A DNA stretch of 64,000 nt from Tetrapyrgos nigripes (GCA_013368315.1 JAACJM010000074.1:62001-126000); one strand, 5' to 3'; positions 21,579 to 34,800 are shown, counted from the first letter of the stretch. Numbers and translations are program-made. The notes: a model not told the origin generated them from the sequence alone.

Positions 21579-23501
21579 ATGGATCAGGGCAGTAATCCTA
21601 GCGTTGGCATCGTCGGTATTGAAGGGCAGATGTGAGTAGCTATCCATTTTATTTCTTCTATGTCCTTGCCCGTTCCCTGCCCCGTTCTCCGCACAGTGGT
21701 GCCTGTTTCTAATACGTACTGATCTAACAATTTACCGGTTTGCAGAATGGTTCATAGGTATCTGTACCTCCTGGGTATCAGTACGTCGTCTTTGCAAGCT
21801 TTTAGACGCAGTGGACACTTTTGTAACCCACAAGCACAAAAATTTGTAGCGATTCTTTTTTGGGATCATATTATCACTTTCGGTGAGTATCGCCAACATC
21901 TGTCTTACTTCTTAGTACTCATAGTTGACTGTGATGTTTTCGCGTCTGATCGATATCATTGCAGGCGATGAAGTCAACTACATCTGGACACGGCCTAAAA
22001 TCCTATCTTCTTATTGCTTCCTTATCATCCGATATTTGGGGTTGGTTGGAACGATTCCTGCGATGGTGGTGAAGTTCTCGATGATGAGTACTAGTGTGGG
22101 TACATACCCTTCATTCAATTCATCACAACGTTGTTCTTTAATTATACATCATGGCTCTGGCTCTGAACACCAAACTTTCTGCTTTTTACATTCCAGGTGT
22201 CAGTAAATTTCAGTCAAGATAAAGTCCCACACCTGCCTTTGATTCTGAACTGGCTTATTTGTCTCTAGGTGCATGCAATACTATTCCTATTGGATCGCTT
22301 GGAATACCTTGAAAACAATGGTAGTATACGGTAGGTAGACTTTCAACTCCTAGCACTTCTGTGCTTCCCTCCTAGTATGCTTCAATCAGTCTCAATTCTC
22401 CTTATCCACAATTCATCCATCCATCCATACGTTGGCTCCGACACGGATAGGCTCCCTCTGCTTGCGTATATACGCGCTTTACGAACGGAGTCATCAAATT
22501 TTGGTTATTATTGTTGTCACAAATTTGTTATGCACCGGGATTGCGATGGTGAGTAGAACTTGATGAATGCGGTCTTGGGTTCAGCGCTGAGTTCTCTGTA
22601 CGTCAACAGTGGCTAACCTTAGACCAAGGTACCGTGCAGTCCGTACCTGCAGGGTGTCTGGTCTTGATACCTGTCGATGCGTGAGTCCATTTGTTATGAC
22701 TCGGCAAACAACCACCATCATGTCCAACTTGACTCATACTCGTCCTGTGCTTTGATCTTGGTCTTCTCAGCGTCTTCCGTGCGTCTCTGACTTATACTTG
22801 TATCAAACTCGTGCACATTCTGATTCATCTTGGCTTCCCCGTTCTTTTTTCTGTATCCAGAAAGCATAATCCCATGGATACTATGTCTAGTCTTCGAGTC
22901 TCTCATTTTTTTCATTAACACTCTGGAAATCCTGGTCGATGAGACATTATCATGGCTTCAATGCCCAGGTGCCGGATCCTTGATGGCGTTGTTACTTAGA
23001 GATGGTGAGTGTCTTGCCTGTTTCGGCCGACGATTCGATAATCAATTTCTGACTCTCCTTGATTGTTTCTCTATTACAGGTGCTGTATACTATGTGTAAG
23101 TATCAACACTGTAAATTGTTGTCTTCAACTATCCAGACGTACGGATATACCAGGTTCATGCTAGTTGCGACACTTGCACATTTGATAAGTACTATGTAAG
23201 TCAAGCTTTTTCCATAGGCATGCGTGTCTACTTACTTGCCTCTGTGGCTTAGACTTCTGGGGTAGGTATTCAGAACATTTATTTTGCCTTCCGGTTGTGT
23301 TGAATTTCCTGCGCCTCGGTCCCATCATAGGCCTACACCACAGAGCCCCTATTCACATTCACATTTAACTTTTTCTGGATAATGGTATCGCGCATGATTC
23401 TCAACCTTCATAAATCAGTCGATGAAGGAATTCTCTCCTCTGAAAGGCTGACTGATATGGATTTTGCTCCACTATGCTATGGTCAGAAAGTTGTGATCTA
23501 G
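21579..23501 (+). CDS. DUF6533 membrane protein, copy 2
   Basis: Exon 1 is 21579-21631 (MDQGSNPSVGIVGIEGQ), then short exons: MVHRYLYLL; AILFWDHIITFG; GDEVNYIWTRPKILSSYCF (from 21964); CMQYYSYWIAW; LCLRIYALYERSHQIL; WLTLDQGTVQSVPAGC; then 22860-23005. The terminal exon (AYTTEPLFTF...) ends at TAG 23501. In the 22860-23005 exon an extra T and, further on, a lost base shift about 25 codons out of frame and back, so INTLEILVDET stands where copies 1 and 3 have LTLWKSWSMRH. The C-terminus is also shorter than copy 3 because of a frame change. The frame is open, but function is doubtful. Confidence 0.7.
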
Positions 23502-23636
23502 AACTTGAAAACGGTCTCGAGTCTGAGGAGGAGGAATGGTCGGGCTAGTCATAATATAATATTGGATACTATAGTGGATTTGGATGATGAGATATTGTAA
23601 ATAGAAAGAGACGATTGAATGTCATCCTTTGGTATG

Positions 23637-24491
23637 TGGAAGAAGAGTAATTCTCCTCGCTGTGAGGATGGTTCTCTGCCCTTTCATCTGCAGCTAACCT
23701 GGCTTACTTACATTTGCACCTTCTTCATAAACTCCATCAGCTGGGAGAGAGCAGAATTCTGCGGCCACGACCACCGTTACCGGTACCATTGGTCTGTAAT
23801 CCAACATACATCATGCACTTTGTGCGCGTCTCTCGCAAAGTGTCTTACCTTCTCTGTCTGCTCCGTTAACGTTGCTGTCTAGATACACATGGAGGTACGC
23901 AAAACCTTCAATTCGAGGGTAATCATTCCTTTGGGATGGCGATCTTACAAGCTGCGCAGATGCTTCAGGAGAGCCATGAGAGGTTTGCAGAGGCTATAGT
24001 GAAGGTGCACTTATCTCGTCGGACATCTTGTTCGATTTGCGCGACAAGTAACGTAAAATGTAACTAACCAAATTGTCGAGCTCATTTCAACAACATTCCA
24101 TGCAACCGTGATGACGCCTGGCAACTGGACGGTGGTACAAGTGTTTTTAAAATACTAGAATGAATCTGAGCAATTATCTGCCACTGTTAGAAATCGTAAT
24201 GCCCAACAACTTCAAAGAGGTGCAATGATTTCGCATCGAGGTGGAGGTTTATGTCCTGTATACATTTCATCCATTGAAATATATAAGATAACGAAGTAGG
24301 ATACATGACAGTATCTGGCGAGAAACGCAAAGCAACCACAGGAATATTAGGCTTATACAGACAAAGTGGATAGCATTAGATACGTTTCTGGGAAACAATG
24401 GGGACCAAAAACTCAGGTTGAGATAGACAGACCGATTACAAAACAGTAGCCAACAGATACGTTCTGGGAAACGATAATGGGGACCGGAAAT
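23637..24491. other. Intergenic region with an 80-bp tandem duplication
   Basis: No gene is supported. At 24374-24540 a unit starting AGATACGTT(T)CTGGGAAAC and ending CAGTAGCCAACAG occurs twice head to tail. The second copy overlaps the 3' end of the Cys-rich gene. Confidence 0.5.
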
Positions 24492-24516
24492 TCAAAGGTT
24501 GAGATAGACAGACCGA

Positions 24517-25243
24517 TTACAAGATAGTCGTAGCCAACAGTGCAACGATAGAGAAAACAAGGAAGAGAGAACGAGGAAAATTCGAACACGCTGAGTTAAG
24601 ATCAGTATTGCTATCTGCAGCCCCACCGCTTGCACCCACGAGACAACACTTTCCATTGCACAGCACGAAGTGCCAGTGGTGCAACATCCACCAAAGCTAT
24701 CGTTGCAACAGGTTGAATCAGGTGGACAGCAGCCACCGGATGAGCACTGAAGGTCTTCTTTGAGACAGCAGACTGCCCCGCCGAATTGGCTCCTTGCACA
24801 CTTCTCGTCTGAGTGGCAGCAGCCGCCGTCTGAGCACTAGAAAAAGAGAGAAGGAAAAAAGAGGCTCACTTCAACTTTATACGCAGTGATGAAGAGCTGA
24901 GATTGACTCACACATACGGTATCTCCAGTGGTGCAGCATCCTGAACCGCATTCAACTGTTCCAGCCATATCCAAGTCAGCAATTCGAAGTTAAACACTGA
25001 ACGGACAAAAAGCGTACTTCCACCTGGGCAGCCTTGCCTGGCTGTGAGGTTTTGAAGCAATCCCTCTCCGGTACCCATGAACATAGAGAACCTTCGATCA
25101 AGAGTTCCAGGTTCTCGAGCATCTCGCATGGGGATTCGAAATAGTTCTGAACTGTCGTAGAGTTCCAAATCATTTCCAGATGTGGCGCGAACAAATGCCA
25201 CGGAAATGAGTAATACGAGGAAAGTGAAGATTTTAGGACCCAT
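24517..25243 (-). CDS. Secreted Cys-rich, probably GPI-anchored protein (frameshift near 3' end)
   Basis: Exons are 25243-25018, 24955-24912 and 24836 downward, with GT-AG introns of 62 and 75 bp. It begins with a signal peptide (MGPKIFTFLVLLISVAFVRA), then a spacer with dibasic LDRRF and NLTARQGCPGG. The Cys-rich domain has CGSGCC, DGGCC, GAVCC, SGGCC, STCCND, FGGCC and TSCC, a pattern common in fungal cell-surface Cys-rich proteins. After TSCC the natural continuation CNGKCCLVGASGG with a hydrophobic GPI-type tail ending at 24517 is in another frame; two extra bases (a TG doubling near 24645) would explain this. In the uncorrected frame the protein ends at 24492. Function unknown; ligand or wall role not inferable. 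Confidence 0.65.
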
Positions 25244-25313
25244 ATGCGGGGCAGTTGAGAACGGAGAAGACTCGAGAGTGTTGAAGCTGTGGCCGCCTGT
25301 GTTGTCAGGAGTC

Positions 25314-25320
25314 TTTTATA
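25314..25320 (-). promoter_or_regulatory. TATA box of the Cys-rich protein gene
   Basis: TATAAAA on the minus strand, about 71 bp upstream of the start codon at 25243. Confidence 0.6.
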
Positions 25321-26406
25321 GAGCAGTGAATCCAAACGTTGCTGCCGATCTAATCTGCTCATGTTCCGCTTTTAACACTTCCTTGTAAGGTCTGTAATAA
25401 CATAAGTAAGTCTTGGCATCTACGAAGACTGGTAAGAATGATAATCAATATCAGTGACACTAGTACGCTGTAGGCTCTAGGAAACGAATCAGAAGCTGTT
25501 AGCACACATGTGCCCCAAGGTCTATCATTGGAAGAAATCCATGAAGCGACCTAGTCTCGATACCAGACTGACGATATCTACTATGTAGATATCCTACCCG
25601 AGACCCATGGGAATTTGATGTCGGCTTGATAGTGTCACTAGAGTTCCAAGCAGGCAAGAATAACCTGCAGGCATTTTAGACAGATAACGAGCATACAAGA
25701 TTCAATAGCACAGGCCCCCAGGCATTTCGAGTAAGAAAGTGGACAAACGACAGTCACGCCACCATCGAATTCCCAGTCACGGGGTCTCTGGGTGGGTCAC
25801 TTCACGGATTTCTCCAATGACAGCCCTTTGATGTGCCCTTATTTGATGTCATCATGAACTACCTGAAGCTTCGCTGCACAGTGACAGAACTTTAACCAGC
25901 TGATTTGGCGCCTACGAAAGCCAACGGCCCTTTGATATTGGGTTAGGGTGCTACAGAAGAAGTGACAGCCTAGCGACGTGATCTGGTGGGCCCAAGGTGG
26001 GCCCAGGTCCTACAGACCCTCTTCAATGACCCGTCATATGCTGTCATCCTTACTCATCGCCTTTCTCCGCGTATGTATCATTCAGCCTTTCGTGTTAGAT
26101 CTCGTTGCATCTGGAGACTTGATGAAAGGGGTGTGGGCCAGCGCCGAGGCGTGGCGAGTACGAGGCCACAGGATTTACCACAGACTAGTCATTAATTTTT
26201 GTTCTCATGTACAAACATGCAAGGAGAGAAGCAGAGAGGAGAGGCTGGTGACGATGAAAAGCTTGCACGTCGATTGAGTCGGAGGTGGGCAGGAATGCAG
26301 TATAGTGCAGCGTTGACCTGACCGAGAAAAGACAGGGAGAATGATTATTGTAACGATGGTGATTTAGACGAATTAGCGAGCGTCTTCGCAAAAACAAAAC
26401 GTATAT
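25321..26406. other. Intergenic, nothing recognised
   Basis: No exon with family resemblance on either strand. One short GTGGGCCCA repeat lies at about 25986-26007. Confidence 0.4.
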
Positions 26407-26748
26407 TTGCAATACCAGTATGTAGCGGTCAGGGGGCAAGGGAAAAATCTTAGCGCTGCTGACGCAGCATCCCCGACTCCGGACATTGCCAGTAAGATAT
26501 CTGTTCCGTGGTTGGCGTCTCCGTATCCCCCTTCTGAAAAGTTCATCGCCGAGACGATGGACATCTACGACAAGTGGGCCGATTTTCTCAAGTATTGTAG
26601 AGCTCTCGATGTCCGGGTCAAGCATCGAAAAGCTGAGCTTCTTGACGAAGCCAGGCTCATCGTGGATTTACCGGAAGACAAGTCAGCGATCTTTGTGGAC
26701 GAAGAAACCGGTAAGGAAGTTTACCGCGGTTGGAGTCATATGTTTTGA
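26407..26748 (+). CDS. Small hypothetical protein, 113 residues
   Basis: Single frame with ordinary composition: a Pro/Ala-rich start, then a charged helical part (EKFIAETMDIYDKWADFL, EDKSAIFVDEETGK). No signal peptide, no known domain. The start is uncertain and it may be an exon. It lies next to the low end of the Helitron region and could be its insertion-site neighbour or a passenger. Confidence 0.35.
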   Translation: MQYQYVAVRGQGKNLSAADAASPTPDIASKISVPWLASPYPPSEKFIAETMDIYDKWADFLKYCRALDVRVKHRKAELLDEARLIVDLPEDKSAIFVDEETGKEVYRGWSHMF

Positions 26749-27119
26749 ATAAATAGTAGATTTATTGAAAGTAGATACAAGTTACAGCGATTCAGTAGTT
26801 TTAAGAGACGGTACTAGATTCAGAGTTGGATACTAGTATACAGAAGTTAGAAAGGTTTTCAACCAGGCGATGAGTACAAGGATGGAGGGTAAGATAAAAG
26901 CAGTAAGAGTGAGTACAATTGTCAGTCAGGATGATGAAAACGACGGAAGTCGAAGAAATGATGAAGTTTGGATTTATCAGGCAGAAGAAGTTTTGTTTTT
27001 TTTTCGAATCACTGCGGGTTTGAATGCGAGTATTGGGATTGTTGGAAGTGACTGGAGTCGAAGGCGTAACGGTGATATTATCAGCGTCAGCGTTGGACTT
27101 AGCGTAAGGTCTGCGGGCT

Positions 27120-28767
27120 CTGATCCAGACAGAGTGGCAGAGGAGTGGTATGGAGATGAAGGTGGATCGGAGATGGTGAGAGTGGTCGCTTCAACGGTGA
27201 TGGAGGATTCAGGTTACCGAAGAGGTTATCGTAGAAAGAGCGCATGTCTTCGTGTCTCGTTGGTAACAGAAGCAGACGTTCAATGACTGCGAGACCAGTA
27301 TCCTTTTGATATTTGAAACTGAAAGAGTATTAGAAGAGAAGCGATGAAAAGGAGTAATAGCTTACTAGCGGGTACAAAATTGGACGACAAATTTAGCGCC
27401 TGGTTTAAAGAAGTGGTTGTAGAAGTTGGGATGGAGTTTGTCACCGTTCGGTTTGAAGATCATTGGGTTCTTCAACGTGGACGTTCATGAGATTTTGAGT
27501 TCGAGAGAGTTTTTGATACTTTTGGAGGGGATCGTGCATCTGAGAAAGAAGCCAACGGGAACCGTCGACTACAGAAGGCGTTATGATACGGAAAGTGCTG
27601 AAAACAGGTTAGACTTACTAGGACGAGGGAGTAATCCTTGGTTCATGAAAGCAGCTTCGCGCTGTGCATCTGCATATTGTTCAGAATGGAGAGAAAAAAC
27701 GAGAAGGAATTACACACTTGTTGCAGTGGCGAAATCAAAGGCAGGAGTTTTAAAAGGGAAGGGGGGTTTGTAGATGGTGGTTTCGCAGAGGAGCTTGGTG
27801 AGACTGATTTGTCGTTGTTCGTGGATGGAGTGGTTCCTTTCGGAGTAGATTTGGTAGAAGACGAAAGTCGTTTCCTGGCAGCAACAGCTGCTGCAAGGTT
27901 GGAGTCAATGTCGGCTTGGGATGCCTTAGGTGCTTCCTGTTGTTTACTAGTTGGAGGAAGATCGGAGACAAAAAGCTCGGTGGAAAACACGAGATCATTC
28001 GGGTCTTTGTTACCCCATCCTGGATACGTTGACTGAAGAAAGGATGGTTGGAGGAGGTCTTAAGGGAATAGGGAAAAGCTCACCGTTTACTTTCTTGTCA
28101 GGACCAAAGATCTTTTTCCAACCCGATGCGACGATGTTGCGATAGATGTCAAAGATGATTTGTGCATCCTGTACAACGAGGTCTTCGTCTTCAGAGAGAC
28201 CATGAATGGTGGAGATTGGTTGACTATCGATAATAGCTCGACAATGTGCAAGGCGATCAGGAAAAATCTAGTAAAGAAAATGTAAAGAACAATGAAGTAA
28301 GTTAGAAAGAAAGTTGATCTGACCTGAAAATGTTCTTTTTGGTCTTGAATAAGGTTCATGTATGCACCAACGCATGTTTTCTCCAAAACAGGAGGGATCT
28401 CTGCAGGTGTAATCATTGAGAGGACTTGGCCAGTATCCCTATGCTTGATGGAAGACGATTTTGGGTGTGTCAACAGTGGCGACTGCGATGTCTGGTTCAT
28501 CGACGACGAGAGGATGCTTGGAGATTAGCCAGAGAGCCGCATTGTGGGGTGTAAACCTCGAGACTTATGAGAAGTTCTGAAGTGTAGTGATGAATGCGTG
28601 TGTACGAGATAATAGGAAAAATGTGACAGACCTTCGATGGGATCAGTGATTGTTGGAGCTTCTTGAGAAGGCGAAGTGACCAGTTGAGTTTCTTGAGATG
28701 GCGGCGACAACATTGTCCCGTCGTCCATGACCGCGTCAACATCAGTGCGAAGAAATTGAGACATCAC
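27120..28767 (-). pseudogene. Helitron-associated second ORF, degenerate
   Basis: Starts at about 28767 with MSQFLRTDVDAVMDDG. It continues in pieces (SMITPAEIPPVLEKTCVG, YMNLIQDQKEHFQ, then IFPDRLAHCRAIIDSQ and ASGWKKIFGPDKKVNG), a Ser/Thr/Pro/Lys-rich linker (27990-27640), and HPNFYNHFFKPGAKFV with ERLLLLPTRHEDM near 27200-27450. I recognise this block only as a sequence that accompanies Helitron helicases in mushrooms; no function is known to me. Frame changes occur at several joins. Confidence 0.5.
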
Positions 28768-28851
28768 GTCGGAAGTGGAATAGGTGCAGTTGCAGGAGCA
28801 GGGAAAGTTCGTAGAAGATAAATGAAAAAAAGATTTGAGACAAGGAGAAAA

Positions 28852-31800
28852 TCAAATTAGACTGGATACAAGTAAGTGAGCGGATCGACCAGCTGACATT
28901 GTCAACCAGTCAGCGGATGAGGATGCATGGGATAGAGAAAGAAGACCGTGATTAATCTGGCCATCGTATTCAAAAGCTCGGTGGCCATCAAATACGCGGG
29001 CTGTGAAGTGATTCGAACCTATATAGACGATTCCTGTCAAGCAGTAGATGGGAGCGAGATTTGTTGATAGAGAGAGAGATTGGGAAGGTAAGATGGGTGA
29101 GATGTGAGTTTCTGAAAAACTAATGTCGATAAGAATGAAGGGCGGAAGGCACGAGTGCTCATTGGAAGTAATGTATTGGCAATTACTAGATGAAGAAGAG
29201 CACGGGAATGATGGAAAAGTGAGACCATGGCGACTAAGGTGATCCCAAAACCACAACTGAGTAGACGGAGATTGTGGCAGATGAGAAAGGTCATCTGGGA
29301 TTAAACCAAGATTGCAATGGAGACGAAGAGACCATGTTACAGTATTGCGATGGGATATGCATGTGATTGGAATGAATATTTGAGAGGTTGGGTTGGAAAA
29401 TAAGAGTATTTCGAGCACACGAGAGGCAGAAGCAAGTCTGGGGCCATGACGGGGGAAGAGAGCGGGATCAATATTGAAAAAACAAGTCTCGCAAATGATC
29501 CCGGATGGGATCAAGTAGGGTGTGATCCCATTCGATTGGAGAAGTTGTGAGAAATGCACGATGAAAGTGGCTGATTAGGGACACTGCGTATTGGTTGACA
29601 TTGGCCCATTGAGCTCGGAGGTCGACGCTGAGTTGTAAAAACGTGGACGTGAGAACAGTCAGTGCAGAGTCATAGGCACATGACCAGTTGTTACTATCCC
29701 AAGAGCAGCCACCAGCAAAGAACGGAATAGAAGTTGTAGGAGTGATTGGTGTAGGTATAGGAGAGATGCCTGTGGTATGTGAAGGAGGAAAAGTCGGGGG
29801 ATCTATTCTTGGAGTCGGTTTGGGACTACAAATCTTTTTTGGTTTGGATTGCATAGATTGGGCTTTGCATTTGGTGGGAATAACATTAGTCGAATTTGAA
29901 GGTTCGTCGAAGTAGTAATGGATTGGCTTTAGGTCAGATTCACCTTCAATATCTGAGACAGTATGGAATTTGTCGTTAATGAATTCCCATTGAACAAGGG
30001 TATTGTGTTCCAGATCATCAAGTCTAGCGCATTCTCGTTGAAGTTCATAGGAAATTTTTGGTTCATTTAGATCTTTGAGAGTGATTTCTTCTAAAATAAA
30101 GAGTCCATGTCTAGTACGAGCACGAGAAGCAGCAACGTATGCTGCAGAACCAGTATCACGCAGAGTACAAATGACAATTAGCATGGTTTGACCTTGTGCA
30201 GAGTGGCCTGTTACTGCAAAAGCGGGTTGAAATGGTAGTTGTTGCCGATAACATTTGACTTTCAGGGGATTTCCTTGTTCATCTAATAGCATAGTGGTGA
30301 AAGAAAACTTCTGAGGTAGAATAGGGAAATGTTTTTTGGGTAGACCAGGAATTTTGAGCGTACTATCAGGAAATTCTACCAAAGCGGCAGTTGCATATGT
30401 GAATCCATTGGAATCTATATCCGTTTTCGATGTGGCGCAGGAAACCTGTGGCTCCATTTGTTACTCCAAGTTCAGTGCAGAGGTTGAATGATTTTAGGAC
30501 GACGGGCATACCAATGTATAGTTGTAGTTTACTTGGTAGAGCTCGTGTGGATTGAGAAGCACTAAAATTGGTCTTTAGGAGTTGTTGTTTAATATGCAGG
30601 GAAGGCAAAGACGCTTCGGAAGATGATTTTGATTGGGCAGATTCATTATTTGTGAGTAGGATGACTTGCTCATATGCCGCACAAGTTAATAGTGCAGGTC
30701 CGTTCTGGCGCAGAGCAAATTGCTTCAGTTTTACATTCATTCAAAACTTGACGTTTCATATTTGTTGAAACAATGGCAGAAGCGCGATATAGAGTTGGTT
30801 CATTTAGTGTGAGGCCACCCAAGTGATTCCAAGCTTTAATTCTGCGTGAGTTAAATAATTCAACGTCTTCTTGAATACAAACACGTTGACGCAGTCGTAG
30901 AACAGCTGCGCTGTATTCAGGATCTTCCTCCATTCTCATTTGTTCGTTGAGTGTGATAACAGTATCAATGCTTTTCCAAGCAATACGACCTAGACGATGT
31001 TGACATTCATCCTCAGATCGCTGGATACTTGAGGTTATGGGTTTGTACAACGGAGAACCTGAAACAGGGGATACTGGTAGAAATCACCTGCCGTGACGAT
31101 GAATATTCCACCAAATAAGTCATCGTGTTTTTCTTTAGCAAACCTGAGAGCAGCGTCTATTTGTGCGCATAGTTGTAAGTCTAACAAGGAGACTTCATCA
31201 ATAAATAGTAGATCCACATCCTTCCATTCTTCACGTAGTTCTTTGCGATTATGAACATTGATAAGTACAGATCCGTCTTCAACACTTTCACCAAGTCTTC
31301 TATTTGCTTTACCGTTTTTCTTCGATTTTATTTTGATGCCTAAGCCTTTGTGGATGGTAGTACCGTCAATCAGACTAGCTGCTTTACTGGTGGGAGCGAG
31401 AAAACGAATTCCATGATCCATTCCATACATTTTCATGACGCATTTGACTGTGTTGAGAACGTGGGTTTTCCCAGTACCACCAGGACCTGTGAGAAACATG
31501 CGAAGGGGTGGCAAAGCCAATTCTTCAGGGGATTCAAATATAAACCTATTGAGATAACGAGTGGCAATTATACGGAAAGCTCTTTGTTGATTGGTATTGA
31601 GATTATATTCCGAAATCACTTGAAGCAGAACGGCAGAAGGTGTAAGAAGGTTTGATGTTTTGGATATAGAATGAAAAAGTTCGGAATCAGGTATAGGAAC
31701 ATTGAAAGGATGACGGCTGCGAGGTATATGTGTAGAATTGGAGTTTAGTTCACTATCAGGCACACGAGGCAAAAGCACTTGTATAGAAGGATTACTTTTT

Positions 31801-34800
31801 GTGTGTCGAGCTTGAATTTTCTTTGTTGATGCATCTTGAGCAGCTGATAGCCATGTTTCTATGTTAGTCGTAGTTAATGGAGGTAGTCTAGAATGTTCAG
31901 ACGAAGATTGTGTGGAACATTGATTGCTGTTTGAAGAATGTGTGGGAGGAGACAACCACTCGCATAATTGAAGACTTTTTACGAGACTTTTGAATTTGTC
32001 CAACGGATTCAGGTTTATTATTCTGCGGAGACAGTAGTGATTCATCGTCATCTAGTTGCATTTGTTCAGTGGTCTTCAAAGACTGCATAGTTTCATTGGC
32101 TTTTTTCACCAATGCAGACTGTTTGCGAAGGTGTTCAGCATCTCTTTCATCCTCACATTCATCAATAGCCTGCCAGTTCAACATAATACGAGTTGCTTCA
32201 GAAACTGAATTTATATGTATTGAATGTATCTTGAATAGATTGTTGAAATAGAGGATTTGTGGCGCTAAATGGCTTAAAATGAGCGAGCATTGAATAGGGC
32301 ATATGACAGACTTGTAGGACGAGGGATTCCACCACCAACAATTAGAGGAACAAGTTCTTTTCCAATGTATCCTTTTTCGGCACAAGTTGTAAGTACTAGA
32401 TGATGTGATTTGGATAGAGGATGATCTGCAATGAGGTTGAATTGAGAAAAAGTTCCTAGACGATCAGTCTTCAGTGTACGTTTACGTTCTAATCTAACAA
32501 ATCGAACAAAGTCAAAAAAAACAAAGATGGGAAAGTTCAGGATCTCTATACCAATAATCTAATATTTGGTTTGACGCATGAAGATTACCGTTGTTATCAA
32601 CTTGAATATTGATACGAGGAGCCAGTCCGTTGACATCATCAATGTAAGGTTGATCTTGTAAAAAATTAGTATATTTTTCAGTGACAAATTTTATAAGCAG
32701 ACCAGATAACATCGGAGTAGTATCATGAGAGTGTTCAGTATCATTAGATCCGAGAAGGTATCGAGCAGCTTGTTGGGCATGTATGCGTTGTTGAGAGGTA
32801 AGTTGAGATAAACATTTCTGCAAGCGCTTCTTGGCATCCGAAAGAGGGAAATCCTTGGGATTTTGTGAATGTAGCTTCTCTAAGGATGCGATTGCTTTTG
32901 AGAGGAGAGATATCATTTGTTCAGTAGATAAAGGATTTTTTAGTGATATAATCCGAGATATAGAACATTGCAGCTCTCGCAGCTCTTCCTGATAAGATAC
33001 ATTTGAGATCGTGATTATGTCTTGAGAAAACAAGGATTAAGGGATTGTGGTAGTTGACATCGGAATCAAGTATGGGCAAATATATTGAATTTGTATCTGG
33101 TTCAAACCGAGCTTCTGGTTGAATTTCATGAGGATATCCAAATTGACATGGTGAACCAGGAGGTTGACCTTTGAAACAAACTGGTCTACAAGGACCATGC
33201 CTTTGAACCTTTTCACCGACCTTTTTATGTTCATAATCAAATTGTTCTTGCCATCGAAGCTTAACATTATCCTGAACAAGATCATCTATAGTGGGTGGGA
33301 TTGGAGGCTGTTCAGTTCGAGGATCGGAAGTTTTGTCTTGTGAAAACTCGATGTTTGGAAGATGATGCCAAATAAGATTAGAAAAGTACTGTAGAAATCG
33401 ATCTTTGAATTCAGGATCTACTTTCATTTTAGCATGAACTTCAGAAGGATTTAAACCACCTTGTAACCACAGTAGACAATGTATATGGAATTCTCCTCAC
33501 TCGGTATGTTCTACTTCTCCATGAAAAGCTCTGATTTTTCCAAGAACGCCACCTTGCTCAGTAGAACATTGTTTAGAAAAGTCCCATCCAAGCAAGAATT
33601 GAAAAGCAGTTTTAAAGCAGAAATCAAAAAATTGTGCACCAGCGACGGGATCACGCGAAACACGATGTGCGCGTTCTTGACGAGGAACGAGTTTTTGGAA
33701 ACATAGCATTGAGATCAACAGATGTATCACCATAAATAACTTGAAAAATTGGACTATGAACGGCACAGGGATTGAACGTGAAATACAAATGAGGAAGACC
33801 AAAATAACCAAAGTAAGATCGAATCTGGTTGCGATTATAGACTTTCATGGCTTGGGAACCCGGTAGTTTAGCAGCCACGGCATTGACTTGTTTCAAGAAA
33901 TGATAGCCAATTTTGTCTTTCTCCGTAAGTTGAATATTGGATTTCTCAGATCTGATACGATTAGAAAGATTATTGAGGTCTCTCGAACTCAACGAAGTAA
34001 ATGCTTGGGAAGCAGACTGAAACTGTGAAGTAGTGCTGGTAAAGTGGACGTTGAAATGACCTTTACGGCGTTGAATGATATTAAATATGACAAACAAGAA
34101 GAAGTGATGATATTAAATATGACAAACAAGAAGAAGTGATGATATTAAATATGACAAACAAGAAGAAGTGATGATATCGGAACTGACGATCTCGGATCAA
34201 CAGCAGATGTTTGGCGTGTTTTTCAATACCAAGTTTACTCTTGCGACGGTCATCTTCAAAGCCGCCAATTCCGAGAGGAAATAAAGTAGGAAACATTCCA
34301 CATATGAGTGCTGGATTGTTGTATTCTGGAACAAAATGATAACTATAATACAGCGCTAGATCAGGTAGATCGTCTGTGGATTTTTGCGTAGCAAGGTTGG
34401 ACAAACCAGCAGAGATCATAGATCGAGCAGGGATTTTTGTACACTCGGGATCAAAGAGACCGGCACGTTCAATGAGAGCTACTTCAGTGTGATGCTCACT
34501 TTGACTTGCAGCATCTGCAAAAGTTGTAGCCGGATGCTCGGAGAACGAGGACGTTTCATGTTCAAATACTTCATCTGACTTGGATTGATGATCGTAGATA
34601 ATACAATCCTGCAGACCAGGAAGTAAGTCAAAATCAGGAAACTGGTCGAGAACTTGCAGGTCAATATCAGGAAGTTTCATATATAATTCGTTATTCTTCA
34701 AAAAGAAAGAAAGTAACCTGAAAATGACACTTCGACGCACATGAAAAGCTTGAAGTTTTTTTCAAATCTTTGACAGTCATTTTTTTCTGACCAACAAAAA

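Larger units (their letters stand above)
21375..23636 (+). repeat. Right arm of the 2.25-kb imperfect palindrome
   Basis: Inverted partner of 18138-20400. Promoter, all exons and about 130 bp of 3' flank are shared. Confidence 0.8.
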
